Shown piece after piece: positions 1-6,601 of a stretch of DNA of 14,124 nt. Origin of the DNA: JANMDR01 sp031376425 (GTDB lineage: Bacteria > Pseudomonadota > Gammaproteobacteria > Burkholderiales > Usitatibacteraceae); contig JANMDR010000282.1 in the NCBI GenBank assembly GCA_031376425.1, positions 1 to 14,124 on the forward strand, in the 5' to 3' direction. The first letter of the stretch is position 1. Every line of letters starts with the position of its first letter. Made by a program: the position numbers and the translations under genes. Below the pieces are notes generated by a model that saw only the letters and a program-made list of their open reading frames with translations, searched no databases and had not been told where the DNA came from.

Positions 1-234
1 CATCAGTTGGAGACCACTCCCAAATAAAGGGGGACTACACCTTTAATCACGATTGCCCCTCATAATTATTAGTTGGAGACCACTCCCAAATTAAGGGGGA
101 CTACACCGGTTTAATTTTTCCATGCCGCCAAATTTACGTTGGAGACCACTCCCAAATTAAGGGGGACTACACCACCATCGGAGGAGTGTCTCTTACTTTT
201 TGTTGGAGCCCCCCAATAAAGCAGGCACCTACGC
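1..234 (+). CRISPR. CRISPR array end, type VI-A-like (Cas13a-like) repeats
   Basis: Three 36-bp direct repeats lie at 6-41, 72-107 and 138-173, with unique 30-bp spacers at 42-71 and 108-137 and a 28-bp spacer at 174-201; bases 1-5 are the tail of a further spacer. Repeats 2 and 3 are identical and repeat 1 differs by one base in the loop (AAATAAA versus AAATTAA). Each repeat starts GTTGGAGACCA, has a CTCCC arm, a 7-base loop and a GGGGG arm, and ends ACTACACC. From memory, Cas13a repeats of Leptotrichia and Listeria have the same plan: GACCAC or GACTAC, a C-rich arm, an A-rich loop, GGGG or GAGG, then ACTAAAAC. The Rhodobacter capsulatus repeat ends GGACTGAACC. That match and the 36/30 geometry suggest type VI-A with crRNAs read on the + strand, repeat 5' of spacer. 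The array is certain; the type is inferred, since no cas gene is in view. Confidence 0.9.
202..234 (+). repeat. Degenerate terminal CRISPR repeat
   Basis: Beginning 28 bp after the last intact repeat, this stretch starts with the exact repeat 5' end GTTGGAG, continues with a C-run, contains AATAAAG as in repeat 1, and ends CACCTACGC where intact repeats have GACTACACC. Several deletions and substitutions shorten it to about 33 bp and weaken the G-rich arm. Decayed repeats usually mark the leader-distal end of an array. This agrees with the + strand orientation deduced from the repeat and places the leader to the left of the window. Confidence 0.75.
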
Positions 235-458
235 AAACTTCGCTTACCCTTTACGGCTCTTCGCCGACGATGGCTAGTTTGGTGCGCCTTGTACTTATTG
301 CTGCGCGTAAATTAAATATGTGGTTTTCCACAATTGCGATGGAGCGTTCGATTACCTACACTCGTGAAATACATGGGCAATTAAATTGCTGATTGCTTTG
401 CCTTTGTTGAACACTTTGATTTATCCAACCGTTTTCAATAATTCTAGTCGAGGAAACC
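235..458. other. Intergenic region between CRISPR array and dctP
   Basis: No convincing gene is present. A GTG-initiated frame from 186 to 392 runs out of the last spacer through the degenerate repeat and has a composition unlike a protein. The right part must hold the dctP promoter. A weak candidate is TTTGAT at 415-420 and AATAAT at 437-442, spaced 16 bp. The dctP ribosome binding site GAGGAAA lies at 450-456. Confidence 0.5.
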
Positions 459-1484
459 ATGAAACTTTTATTCAAAAAAATTGCACTAGCCATAAGCGCT
501 TGTAGCGCGTTGGCTGTTGCTGCATTTGTGCTACCAGCACAGGCACAGGCACCAATTGTGATCAAATTTAGCCACGTAGTTGCGCCCGATACACCAAAAG
601 GTAAAGGCGCTGAAAAATTCAAGCAACTTGCTGAGGAGCGCAGCAAAAACCGTTTGAAGGTAGAGCTTTATCCGAACAGCCAGCTTTACAAAGACAAAGA
701 AGAATTAGAAGCCCTGCAACTAGGCTCGGTACAAATACTTGCGCCTTCACTAGCAAAGTTTGGCCCGCTTGGTGTTAAGGAATTTGAAGTGTTTGATTTG
801 CCTTATATCTTTAAGGATGACGCGGCTTTCCGTGCCGTAGTAAATGGCAAAGTGGGTGCTGATTTGTTTGGCAAATTAGAAAGCAAGGGCATCAAAGGTT
901 TGGCGTATTGGGACAATGGCTTTCATATTATGTCTGCCAATAAGCAATTGCATAGCGTTGCTGATTACAAGGGTTTAAAGATGCGCATTCAGTCATCTAA
1001 AGTGCTCGATGCGCAAATGCGTGCATTAGGCGCAATCCCGCAGGTAATAGCCTTCTCTGAGCTATATCAGGCCTTGCAATCGGGTGTAGTAGATGGCACT
1101 GAGGGTGTACCTTCAAACTTCTTTACCCAAAAGATTTTTGAAGTACAAAAGCACATTAGCCTAACCAATCACGGCCACTTAGCTTATGCCGTCATCATCA
1201 ATAAAAAATTCTATGATGGGCTGCCAGCCGATTTGCGTGCGGTTGTTGATAGCGCGATGAAAGACGCAACCGAGCACGCCAATAGTGTTGCTAGTGCCGA
1301 TAACAGCGCTGCACTAGAAAAAATTAAAGCCTCTGGCAAATCCATTGTTTACACGCCAACAGCAGCAGAAACGAATGAAATGAAAAAAGCCTTAATGCCC
1401 GTACACAAAGAAATGGAAACCCGCGTAGGCAAGGCAACTATTGATGCCGTGTATGCCGCCACTGGCTTCGTATTGCCCAAGTAA
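459..1484 (+). CDS. dctP: TRAP transporter substrate-binding protein, DctP family
   Basis: Periplasmic solute-binding subunit of a tripartite ATP-independent (TRAP) transporter, 341 aa, the usual family length. Residues 1-30 form a Sec signal peptide: KK near the start, a hydrophobic core, and a cleavage region ending AQA. The mature protein has the DctP pattern, including KGLKMRIQSS with the Arg176 that in this family salt-bridges the substrate carboxylate, then the PQVIAFSELYQALQSGVVDGTE segment (residues 194-215, ending VVDGTE). This pattern fits C4-dicarboxylates such as succinate, fumarate or malate; the exact ligand is inferred. The ATG is preceded at good spacing by GAGGAAA. It is the first gene of dctPQM, with 23 bp before dctQ. 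No DctB/DctD regulator pair is in view. Confidence 0.95.
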   Translation: MKLLFKKIALAISACSALAVAAFVLPAQAQAPIVIKFSHVVAPDTPKGKGAEKFKQLAEERSKNRLKVELYPNSQLYKDKEELEALQLGSVQILAPSLAKFGPLGVKEFEVFDLPYIFKDDAAFRAVVNGKVGADLFGKLESKGIKGLAYWDNGFHIMSANKQLHSVADYKGLKMRIQSSKVLDAQMRALGAIPQVIAFSELYQALQSGVVDGTEGVPSNFFTQKIFEVQKHISLTNHGHLAYAVIINKKFYDGLPADLRAVVDSAMKDATEHANSVASADNSAALEKIKASGKSIVYTPTAAETNEMKKALMPVHKEMETRVGKATIDAVYAATGFVLPK

Positions 1485-1507
1485 TTTTAATCACAACGGA
1501 GCTCATC

Positions 1508-2101
1508 ATGATTAATCGCTTTTTAAACAACCTTGAGGAGTGGCTAATCGCCTTTCTGATGGGTTCCGCCACGGTAGTTATTTTTTTAGCGGTACTACAC
1601 CGTTACTTTTCTGGCGTGCCTTATATTCAAGACTATCTCGTTAAATTGAATGTGAGCTGGGCACAGGAGCTGTGCATTTTTATGTTTGTGTGGATGGCCA
1701 AGTTTGGGGCGGCATATGGCGTGCGTACTGGCATTCATGTGGGTGTCGATATCATTATTCGCAAACTAGAGGGCGGCAAACGCCGTGCGCTAATTCTTTT
1801 CGGGTTATTCGCAGGCGCCCTATTTACCGGCATTGTTGGCACATTAGGCGCGAATTTTGTATGGCATATGGCGCATACGGATCAAGTATCATCCGACCTT
1901 GAAGTGCCGATGTGGATTGTATATATGTGCGTGCCGCTAGGCTCGTACTTGATGAGCTTTCGCTTTCTGCAAGTGGCATATAGCTTCTTTAAAACCAATG
2001 AACTACCGCATCACGATCACGGCCATGTAGAAGGCTTGAGCGAATCCGACGCCGATGATATTTTGCGCCAAGGCGGCAATGTTGTGGGAGCACGCAAATG
2101 A
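1508..2101 (+). CDS. dctQ: TRAP transporter small permease subunit DctQ
   Basis: Small membrane subunit (197 aa) that joins the binding protein to the large permease. Four hydrophobic segments are visible at about residues 13-34, 52-72, 94-116 and 134-156. The family motif is present around residues 50-81: SWAQEL, then FVWMAKFGAAYGVRTGIHVGVD. An acidic, His-rich cytoplasmic tail (H168, H169, H171, H173) follows the last helix; it is a small extension of unknown role. A GGAG ribosome binding site lies at 1498-1501. The stop overlaps the dctM start as ATGA, so the two permease subunits are probably translationally coupled. Confidence 0.93.
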   Translation: MINRFLNNLEEWLIAFLMGSATVVIFLAVLHRYFSGVPYIQDYLVKLNVSWAQELCIFMFVWMAKFGAAYGVRTGIHVGVDIIIRKLEGGKRRALILFGLFAGALFTGIVGTLGANFVWHMAHTDQVSSDLEVPMWIVYMCVPLGSYLMSFRFLQVAYSFFKTNELPHHDHGHVEGLSESDADDILRQGGNVVGARK

Positions 2102-3378
2102 ACGCGATGATTATTTTTACGTTGCTAATTTTGCTCATGCTCACCGGCATGCCAATCTCAATATCGCTGGGTTTAACGGTACTCACGTTTTTATTTACGA
2201 TGACCAATGTGCCCATTGAATCTGTGGCGCTAAAGTTATTTACCGGTATTGAAAAGTTCGAAATCATGGCGATTCCGTTCTTTATTTTAGCGGGAAATTT
2301 TTTAACTCACGGGGGTGTCGCTAAGCGCATGATTCGCTTTGCCACCACCATGATCGGGCATTGGCATGGCGGCCTAGGTTTAGCGGCAGTAATGGGCTGC
2401 GCCTTGTTTGCAGCGGTTTCGGGATCATCACCTGCCACTGTTGTAGCTATCGGCTCAGTGGTGTTACCAGCTATGGTTAAACAGGGCTTTCCACCGCGTT
2501 TTGGGGCAGGCATTGTTACCACATCGGGTGCCTTGGGCATTTTAATTCCGCCCTCGATTGCGATGGTAATGTATTCCGTTTCTACCAATACCTCAGTGGG
2601 TTCGCTATTTATTGCCGGTATTATTCCAGGGCTAATGTTAGCGATATTGCTCGGCCTCACCACTTGGTGGATTGCCCGCAAAAATAACTACCCGCGTCTG
2701 CCAAAAGCCACCATGTCAGAGCGCTTTACCGCATTTAGAGAGAGCTTTTGGGGCTTGGCATTAGTGGTGGTAGTAATTGGCGGTATTTATTCCGGCAAAT
2801 TCACGCCCACCGAAGCCGCCGCGGTAGCAGCGGTGTATGCCTTTGTGGTGGCAGTATTTATTTACAAAGATTTACCGCTTAACCGCTTACCAAAAGTGTT
2901 GCTAGATTCCGCCAGCATGAGCGCGATGCTGCTCTACATCATCACCAACGCCGTGTTGTTCAGCTTTTTAATGACCAACGAAGGCATACCGCAAGCGATG
3001 GGCGATTGGATGATTGCCCAAGGCTTTGGCCCAGTGACCTTCCTTATTGTGGTGAATATTTTGTTGCTTATTGCGGGCAATGTGATGGAGCCATCGTCCA
3101 TTATTTTAATCATGGCACCAATACTCTTTCCCGTAGCAATGAAGCTCGGCATTGACCCGATTCACTTAGGCATTATTATCACAGTGAATATGGAAATCGG
3201 CATGTGCCATCCACCGGTGGGCCTAAATTTATACGTAGCCAGCGGCATCACCAAAATGGGTATCACCGAACTCACCATCGCGGTTTGGCCTTGGTTAAAA
3301 ACCATGCTGGTATTTTTGATTGTAGTTACTTATTGGCCGGGGTTATCTACTTGGTTGCCGAGTGTTTTGATGAAGTAA
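2098..3378 (+). CDS. dctM: TRAP transporter large permease subunit DctM
   Basis: Ion-coupled transport channel of the TRAP system (426 aa, normal length), strongly hydrophobic with about 12-13 helices. Recognisable family stretches are GMPISISLG near the N-terminus, PFFILAGNFL, the first re-entrant region with FAAVSGSSPATVVAIGS, then GALGILIPPSIAMVMYSV, and in the second half VMEPSSIILIMAPILFP and HPPVGLNLYVASGI. Members couple solute uptake to a sodium gradient. The start overlaps the dctQ stop by 4 bp. It is the last gene of the operon, with a strong terminator about 40 bp downstream. Confidence 0.95.
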   Translation: MNAMIIFTLLILLMLTGMPISISLGLTVLTFLFTMTNVPIESVALKLFTGIEKFEIMAIPFFILAGNFLTHGGVAKRMIRFATTMIGHWHGGLGLAAVMGCALFAAVSGSSPATVVAIGSVVLPAMVKQGFPPRFGAGIVTTSGALGILIPPSIAMVMYSVSTNTSVGSLFIAGIIPGLMLAILLGLTTWWIARKNNYPRLPKATMSERFTAFRESFWGLALVVVVIGGIYSGKFTPTEAAAVAAVYAFVVAVFIYKDLPLNRLPKVLLDSASMSAMLLYIITNAVLFSFLMTNEGIPQAMGDWMIAQGFGPVTFLIVVNILLLIAGNVMEPSSIILIMAPILFPVAMKLGIDPIHLGIIITVNMEIGMCHPPVGLNLYVASGITKMGITELTIAVWPWLKTMLVFLIVVTYWPGLSTWLPSVLMK

Positions 3379-3420
3379 TGATTTTGTAGTCTGGAGTGCG
3401 AGGAGTACCAATAAAAAGAA

Positions 3421-3452
3421 AAAGGCGATTGTGAGAAATCACAATCGCCTTT
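3421..3452 (+). terminator. Bidirectional rho-independent terminator
   Basis: A perfect 14-bp stem (arms 3421-3434 and 3439-3452) closes on a GAAA loop, with a T-rich run continuing to 3455. The left flank 3413-3423 is A-rich, which gives a U-rich tail on the opposite strand. It lies between the convergent dctM (+) and DJ-1-like gene (-), so it probably terminates both. Confidence 0.9.
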
Positions 3453-3510
3453 TTTATCGTCGGAGATGTCCCCAAGTAGCCGCCTTGCGTTAGCTACATC
3501 ACTACCCGCA

Positions 3511-4662
3511 TTACTTTTTCTGATCCAGTAAACGGATCACTGCTTCTGCCACCTCTACCGAGGATTCCCAATTCATACCAGTCACAAGACGGCCATCAGT
3601 CTCGATATGACTTTTGCCATTCACGCCAAAAGTCAATTTCCCTTGCCTTAACTTGAGGTTATCTTCGAGTGAAATGGGGTGAGCCTTGAAGATTGGCGAC
3701 TGTTTGTTGAGAAACTCGTTTGGAAAGGTGGTGAGTACTTTGCCGCTGATCAGGTACGAACCATCTTTGTTTTTCAAACGTGAAATCCCTTCAGTACCCT
3801 GGCAAATTGCTGCAATTACACCGCCTTGCTGTTGATAAATTTCCATCGCAAGTGTTTGTATGGCGAAGTTATCGGCAACCCCAATCGCTGCGGAACCACC
3901 ACCGATATAATTGATGGCGACGTAATCAGAAGCTTTGATTTCGGCAGGAGATTTGGTATGCCCCAAAGCCCACATAAAATTAGTATCGTAAAGATGCTGC
4001 TTTAATACGGCATCTGCTGTATTGATCATTTCCAGTGGCACTGCGCCACCATTTTGGCTTAGAAAATCGATTGCATAACCGGCTTTACGGAAGATCTGGT
4101 AGGTATAAACTAATTCAGGAAAGTTGTTTCCAGCGCTAATCGATGTACCCGGATATTGGTCAAAATTGGAAACGACAAATAAAATTTTACGCCCATGTTG
4201 AGGACCATTTTCACGCTCGGCGGTTTTGCTGATAATTTGCCAAGTTCCGTTAATTTTTTTCAATAAAAATACATCGATAAATTTTGCGCTTTGCTTAGGC
4301 ATTAAAATCTCTGCCTTTGCAGTAGCAGAATCGCCAGACACATCGATGCTGATTAGACGACCAAACCGTCCGTTAAACTGCCCTTTAGCGTTCTCAGAAA
4401 ATAATTGCGCATATTCTGCTACCCCCACCTCGCGTGTGGTGTTGTCCTTACCTGATAGATACAAGCGGGCGTTGGCGTAAAACGCCTTTTTTATACTACT
4501 TTGATCATTGAAACTGGTGCCGTAAAGATAGTGCTGGATAGCCTCTGTAATTCCTTTTTCACTATCGTTAACCGCTCCCCTAGTAGTCGCAGTTGCCTGC
4601 GCCATTGTTCCGAACAAAAAACACATCGCCAAAAACAGCCGCGAGAAAAATAGTTGCATCAT
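3511..4662 (-). CDS. Secreted NTF2/lumazine-binding-like + DJ-1/PfpI fusion protein
   Basis: Predicted exported protein of 383 aa with two domains. Residues 1-27 look like a signal peptide. Residues about 35-150 resemble an NTF2-fold nuclear-transport-factor/lumazine-binding-like domain (ITEAIQHYLYGTS at the start, NGTWQIISK at the end). Residues about 157-380 are a DJ-1/PfpI (class I glutamine amidotransferase-like) domain of the Hsp31/chaperone type: FPELVYTYQIFRKAGYAIDF with the conserved Glu183, a GGGSAA loop, and nucleophile elbow AAICQGTEG with Cys287. The residue after the Cys is Gln where relatives commonly have His, so the usual triad is altered. The chosen ATG is preceded by GAGG at 4669-4672; a TTG four codons upstream is less likely. 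It follows the AraC-type gene by 174 bp and may be its target. Function unknown; hydrolase, glyoxalase-like or chaperone roles are possible. Confidence 0.8.
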   Translation of the reverse strand: MMQLFFSRLFLAMCFLFGTMAQATATTRGAVNDSEKGITEAIQHYLYGTSFNDQSSIKKAFYANARLYLSGKDNTTREVGVAEYAQLFSENAKGQFNGRFGRLISIDVSGDSATAKAEILMPKQSAKFIDVFLLKKINGTWQIISKTAERENGPQHGRKILFVVSNFDQYPGTSISAGNNFPELVYTYQIFRKAGYAIDFLSQNGGAVPLEMINTADAVLKQHLYDTNFMWALGHTKSPAEIKASDYVAINYIGGGSAAIGVADNFAIQTLAMEIYQQQGGVIAAICQGTEGISRLKNKDGSYLISGKVLTTFPNEFLNKQSPIFKAHPISLEDNLKLRQGKLTFGVNGKSHIETDGRLVTGMNWESSVEVAEAVIRLLDQKK

Positions 4663-4814
4663 AGTTAGCCTCAAATTTTAAAAATAGCCGTTGATCAAAA
4701 CCACAACATGGTTAGCGACGATTCATCTGGTCATTTTGACGGTTGATGATTCGATCGCAGGCTAGTAATTTAAATTGAATGAGCAGGTTGATGCTCTCGA
4801 ATGGTGATTTCGAA

Positions 4815-4836
4815 CTCCGAATACATAATTTCGGAG
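4815..4836 (-). terminator. Weak hairpin after the AraC gene
   Basis: Arms CTCCGAA at 4815-4821 and TTCGGAG at 4830-4836 form a 7-bp stem directly after the AraC stop codon. No U-run follows on the minus strand, so it may only attenuate read-through or stabilise the mRNA end. Confidence 0.3.
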
Positions 4837-5889
4837 CTAAATCGATGTGATCGTTTGCGCAAACGCAGTGCGATAGCTAGCGGGGGTCTGTCCGGCGATT
4901 TTCTTGAAGACAGAAAAAAAGGTGGATGTAGAATTGAATCCACTCCGTTCTGCAATCAGATCCATATTAAGGTGAGACTCGTTAATAAGTAGTTTTTTCG
5001 CGTGCTCAATACGAAACTCATTTACGTAGACATTAAAACTTTTATTCAACTTATCGTTTAAAGCTTGGGAAACCGTTGTCTGTAATCCCCCAACCTTTTT
5101 AGCTAATTGCGCTAAGCTCAGATTCGGATTTAAATACAGTTGCTGTGTCTGCATAACTTGATTCAAAGATGCCAACAAGGCAATGGCATCGTCTTCGGTC
5201 AACCGACTATTTTGATATTTTTCTCGTTTTGTAGTCAGTACTATCGACTCTTTGCGCCACATAAATACTAAAACCGTAATGTGCACTGAAAAAGTAAACG
5301 ATAACGCCCCCACTATGTAGGAGGTTAGCGGCGTCGTCACGTAAGCCACTAAAATCAGGGCGCTACTCAAGTAAACACTCAGCAAAAGCAGGGTTGGGGG
5401 TGAAATATCGGCCTCCTTGTCGAGCAAAAGTGTACGGAACCGCCAGATTTGCCATCCCGCTGCAAGCAAATACGAAAACCAAAATGTATGAATGGCATAG
5501 CTAGAATAGCGCCAGACATCGCGATATTGTGCGTAAGGGAAAATTAAACCGATACTGATTATAAAAACACAAAGCGCTATGTGCCATCGCCACGCTTGGT
5601 CTGCGGTACGCTGTCGCAAGTCGGTAATATGATAATGCACATAAAGATAGGTCAATGGGCCAATCAACAAGCAGGCGGATAGACCAAATTGTAAAAATTC
5701 AATTGCTACGTCGCGATGAAAAAAGTAAACCGTAGATTTCGCAGTGCGCACCGCAATGGCCAATAAGAGCGCCCCCAACATCATATTAGCCAGCCGCTTC
5801 GGGCGGCGACTAAAGAAATAGAGCGCCAAAAAAAGCCCGTTCATCGCGCCCAGTGCGCTAAACAAAAATAGGAGCTGACCAGAGATCAT
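4837..5889 (-). CDS. Membrane-anchored AraC-family transcriptional regulator
   Basis: 350-aa regulator. The N-terminal two-thirds (to about residue 215) contains about seven hydrophobic segments separated by short polar loops. It is followed by a linker and a C-terminal AraC/XylS double helix-turn-helix domain (about residues 245-345). Visible landmarks are LSLAQLAKKVGG (first HTH), FNVYVNEFRIEHAKKLL (connecting helix) and DLIAERSGFNSTSTFFSVFKKIAGQTPASYR (second HTH, split here into DLIAERSGF and FKKIAGQTPASYR as its ends). This 7TM-plus-HTH layout suggests direct sensing of a membrane or periplasmic signal. No clear ribosome binding site precedes the ATG, so the start is uncertain. It lies upstream of, and on the same strand as, the secreted DJ-1 fusion gene. 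Repeats and dyads in its own upstream region suggest autoregulation (inference). Confidence 0.85.
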   Translation of the reverse strand: MISGQLLFLFSALGAMNGLFLALYFFSRRPKRLANMMLGALLLAIAVRTAKSTVYFFHRDVAIEFLQFGLSACLLIGPLTYLYVHYHITDLRQRTADQAWRWHIALCVFIISIGLIFPYAQYRDVWRYSSYAIHTFWFSYLLAAGWQIWRFRTLLLDKEADISPPTLLLLSVYLSSALILVAYVTTPLTSYIVGALSFTFSVHITVLVFMWRKESIVLTTKREKYQNSRLTEDDAIALLASLNQVMQTQQLYLNPNLSLAQLAKKVGGLQTTVSQALNDKLNKSFNVYVNEFRIEHAKKLLINESHLNMDLIAERSGFNSTSTFFSVFKKIAGQTPASYRTAFAQTITSI

Positions 5890-5930
5890 CGGAAGTGGGT
5901 AGGCGTTGGTTGATCTGAAAAAATAATGCC

Positions 5931-5952
5931 TGAGTATAGACGGATAGACTCA
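5931..5952 (-). promoter_or_regulatory. Imperfect inverted repeat over a -10-like box
   Basis: TGAGTATA at 5931-5938 is mirrored by TAGACTCA at 5945-5952 (7 of 8 positions pair, 6-bp centre). On the minus strand the left arm contains TATACT (5933-5938), a good -10 box about 43 nt upstream of the AraC start. No recognisable -35 box sits at normal spacing, which would fit an activator-dependent or repressible promoter. This is inference from sequence only. Confidence 0.4.
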
Positions 5953-6005
5953 AACTCGGCGGGAGCCTTTTGGCAAAGACGTACCGTGGCAAGCGAGGTT
6001 TTTAA

Positions 6006-6037
6006 AATCAATTTGAAGCAGAATCAATTTTAAGCAG
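6006..6037. repeat. Tandem 16-bp direct repeat, possible AraC-type operator
   Basis: AATCAATTTGAAGCAG at 6006-6021 is followed with no gap by AATCAATTTTAAGCAG at 6022-6037, one mismatch. Each unit has an AT-rich half and a GCAG end. AraC-family proteins commonly bind direct repeats of about this period, and the pair lies 117-148 bp upstream of the AraC start codon. A loosely similar stretch (ATTGAATGAGCAG) occurs at 4774-4786 upstream of the DJ-1 fusion gene. The binding role is inferred. Confidence 0.45.
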
Positions 6038-6089
6038 CACCGCTTAACGGTGAGACGGTGAAGCATTGGTTGTGGGCACAAAACTTACA

Positions 6090-6104
6090 CCGACAGACTG
6101 TCGG
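6090..6104. promoter_or_regulatory. Perfect 15-bp odd palindrome
   Basis: CCGACAG and CTGTCGG flank a single central A. Seven matched base pairs each side make a compact dyad suited to a homodimeric DNA-binding protein. It could also form a very tight hairpin but has no T-run. It lies 201 bp upstream of the AraC gene, in a gene-free stretch. Confidence 0.35.
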
Positions 6105-6190
6105 GCAAAAAGTAGAATTCAATAGAATGCAACTGAATTTTACGGTTGCGCATTTTATACAACTGCGTCGAAACGCCTATTGCCTTTGGA

Positions 6191-6232
6191 CATCAAGCGC
6201 TGCTTGATGACGCCCTATTTTAGGGCATCATC
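6191..6232 (-). terminator. Two overlapping hairpins after the RidA-like gene
   Basis: Hairpin 1 pairs CATCAAGC (6191-6198) with GCTTGATG (6202-6209). Hairpin 2 spans 6206-6232 with 11 of 12 positions paired and a TTT loop (GCCCTA with TAGGGC as core). They share 6206-6209, so they are mutually exclusive at full length. They lie 15 bp beyond the stop of the RidA-like gene and probably end that transcript, though no U-tract follows either hairpin. Confidence 0.4.
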
Positions 6233-6246
6233 AGCCATTCAACAAA

Positions 6247-6600
6247 CTACTGCGCTGCAATAATCTGGATCTCAACCAAGAAGTCCGGACGCGCTAAATT
6301 GGCTTGTACGGTGGCTCTTGGTGGCGTGTTGCCTTGTACTACCCAAGCATCCCACACAAGGTTCATGGCGGGGAAGTTTGCCATATCGGTAATATAGATG
6401 GTGGTGGATAAAATTTTGGTTTTATCGCTGCCAGCTTGGGCTAATAATTTATCGATTGCCCCTAATACTTGCTGAGTTTGGCCGGTGATATCGGCTGTGG
6501 TGTCTTCGGCTACTTGGCCGGCAAGATAGATGGTGCCGTTGTGGATAGCCATTTCTGACAGACGACGACCTACGGCAAAGCGGGTGATGCTGGCGCTCAT
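6247..6600 (-). CDS. RidA/YjgF family protein, YoaB-like
   Basis: 117-aa protein of the Rid (YjgF/YER057c/UK114) superfamily, whose founding member RidA hydrolyses reactive enamine/imine intermediates from PLP enzymes. The C-terminal half (FPAMNLVWDAWVV, then PPRATVQA and VEIQIIAA) closely matches E. coli YoaB as I remember it, so it belongs to that side branch rather than archetypal RidA. The Arg in PPRATVQA corresponds to the conserved substrate-binding arginine. Members form trimers in the cytoplasm. The start is fixed by AAGGA inside the end of the SCO1 gene, and only one base separates the SCO1 stop from this ATG, so translation is probably coupled. It is the last gene of the oxidase-assembly run; any link to respiration is unproven. 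Confidence 0.9.
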   Translation of the reverse strand: MSASITRFAVGRRLSEMAIHNGTIYLAGQVAEDTTADITGQTQQVLGAIDKLLAQAGSDKTKILSTTIYITDMANFPAMNLVWDAWVVQGNTPPRATVQANLARPDFLVEIQIIAAQ

Positions 6601-6601
6601 G

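Larger units (their letters stand above)
5890..6246. other. Gene-free regulatory region between AraC and RidA genes
   Basis: This 357-bp stretch has no plausible reading frame on either strand. It holds the promoter region of the AraC gene on the minus strand plus an inverted repeat, a 16-bp tandem repeat, a 15-bp palindrome and two hairpins, each listed separately. The density of symmetric elements is higher than elsewhere in the window. Confidence 0.6.

Noticed and set aside
1..234. Type II (Cas9) or type VI-B reading of the array, since 36-bp repeats with 30-bp spacers and a GTTG start also occur there
   Set aside because: The 3' end is ACTACACC, not the CAAC-type end of VI-B repeats, and the body lacks the type II pattern. 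The GACCAC, GGGGG and ACTA features fit VI-A better. It is not fully excluded without the cas genes.
186..392. 68-codon open frame overlapping the CRISPR end
   Set aside because: It starts on GTG inside a spacer, crosses the degenerate repeat, has no ribosome binding site and reads as low-information Ser/Thr/Leu-rich sequence.
1..458. Mobile element or attachment site at the CRISPR/dctP junction
   Set aside because: No tRNA, terminal inverted repeats, target duplication or transposase remnant is visible.
3511..4674. Longer DJ-1 fusion frame starting at TTG 4674
   Set aside because: The ATG at 4662 has GAGG at correct spacing and begins a clean signal peptide; the TTG would place that ribosome binding site inside the gene.
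4801..4992. 63-codon + strand frame over the AraC 3' end
   Set aside because: It is antisense to the well-supported HTH coding region and has no family likeness.
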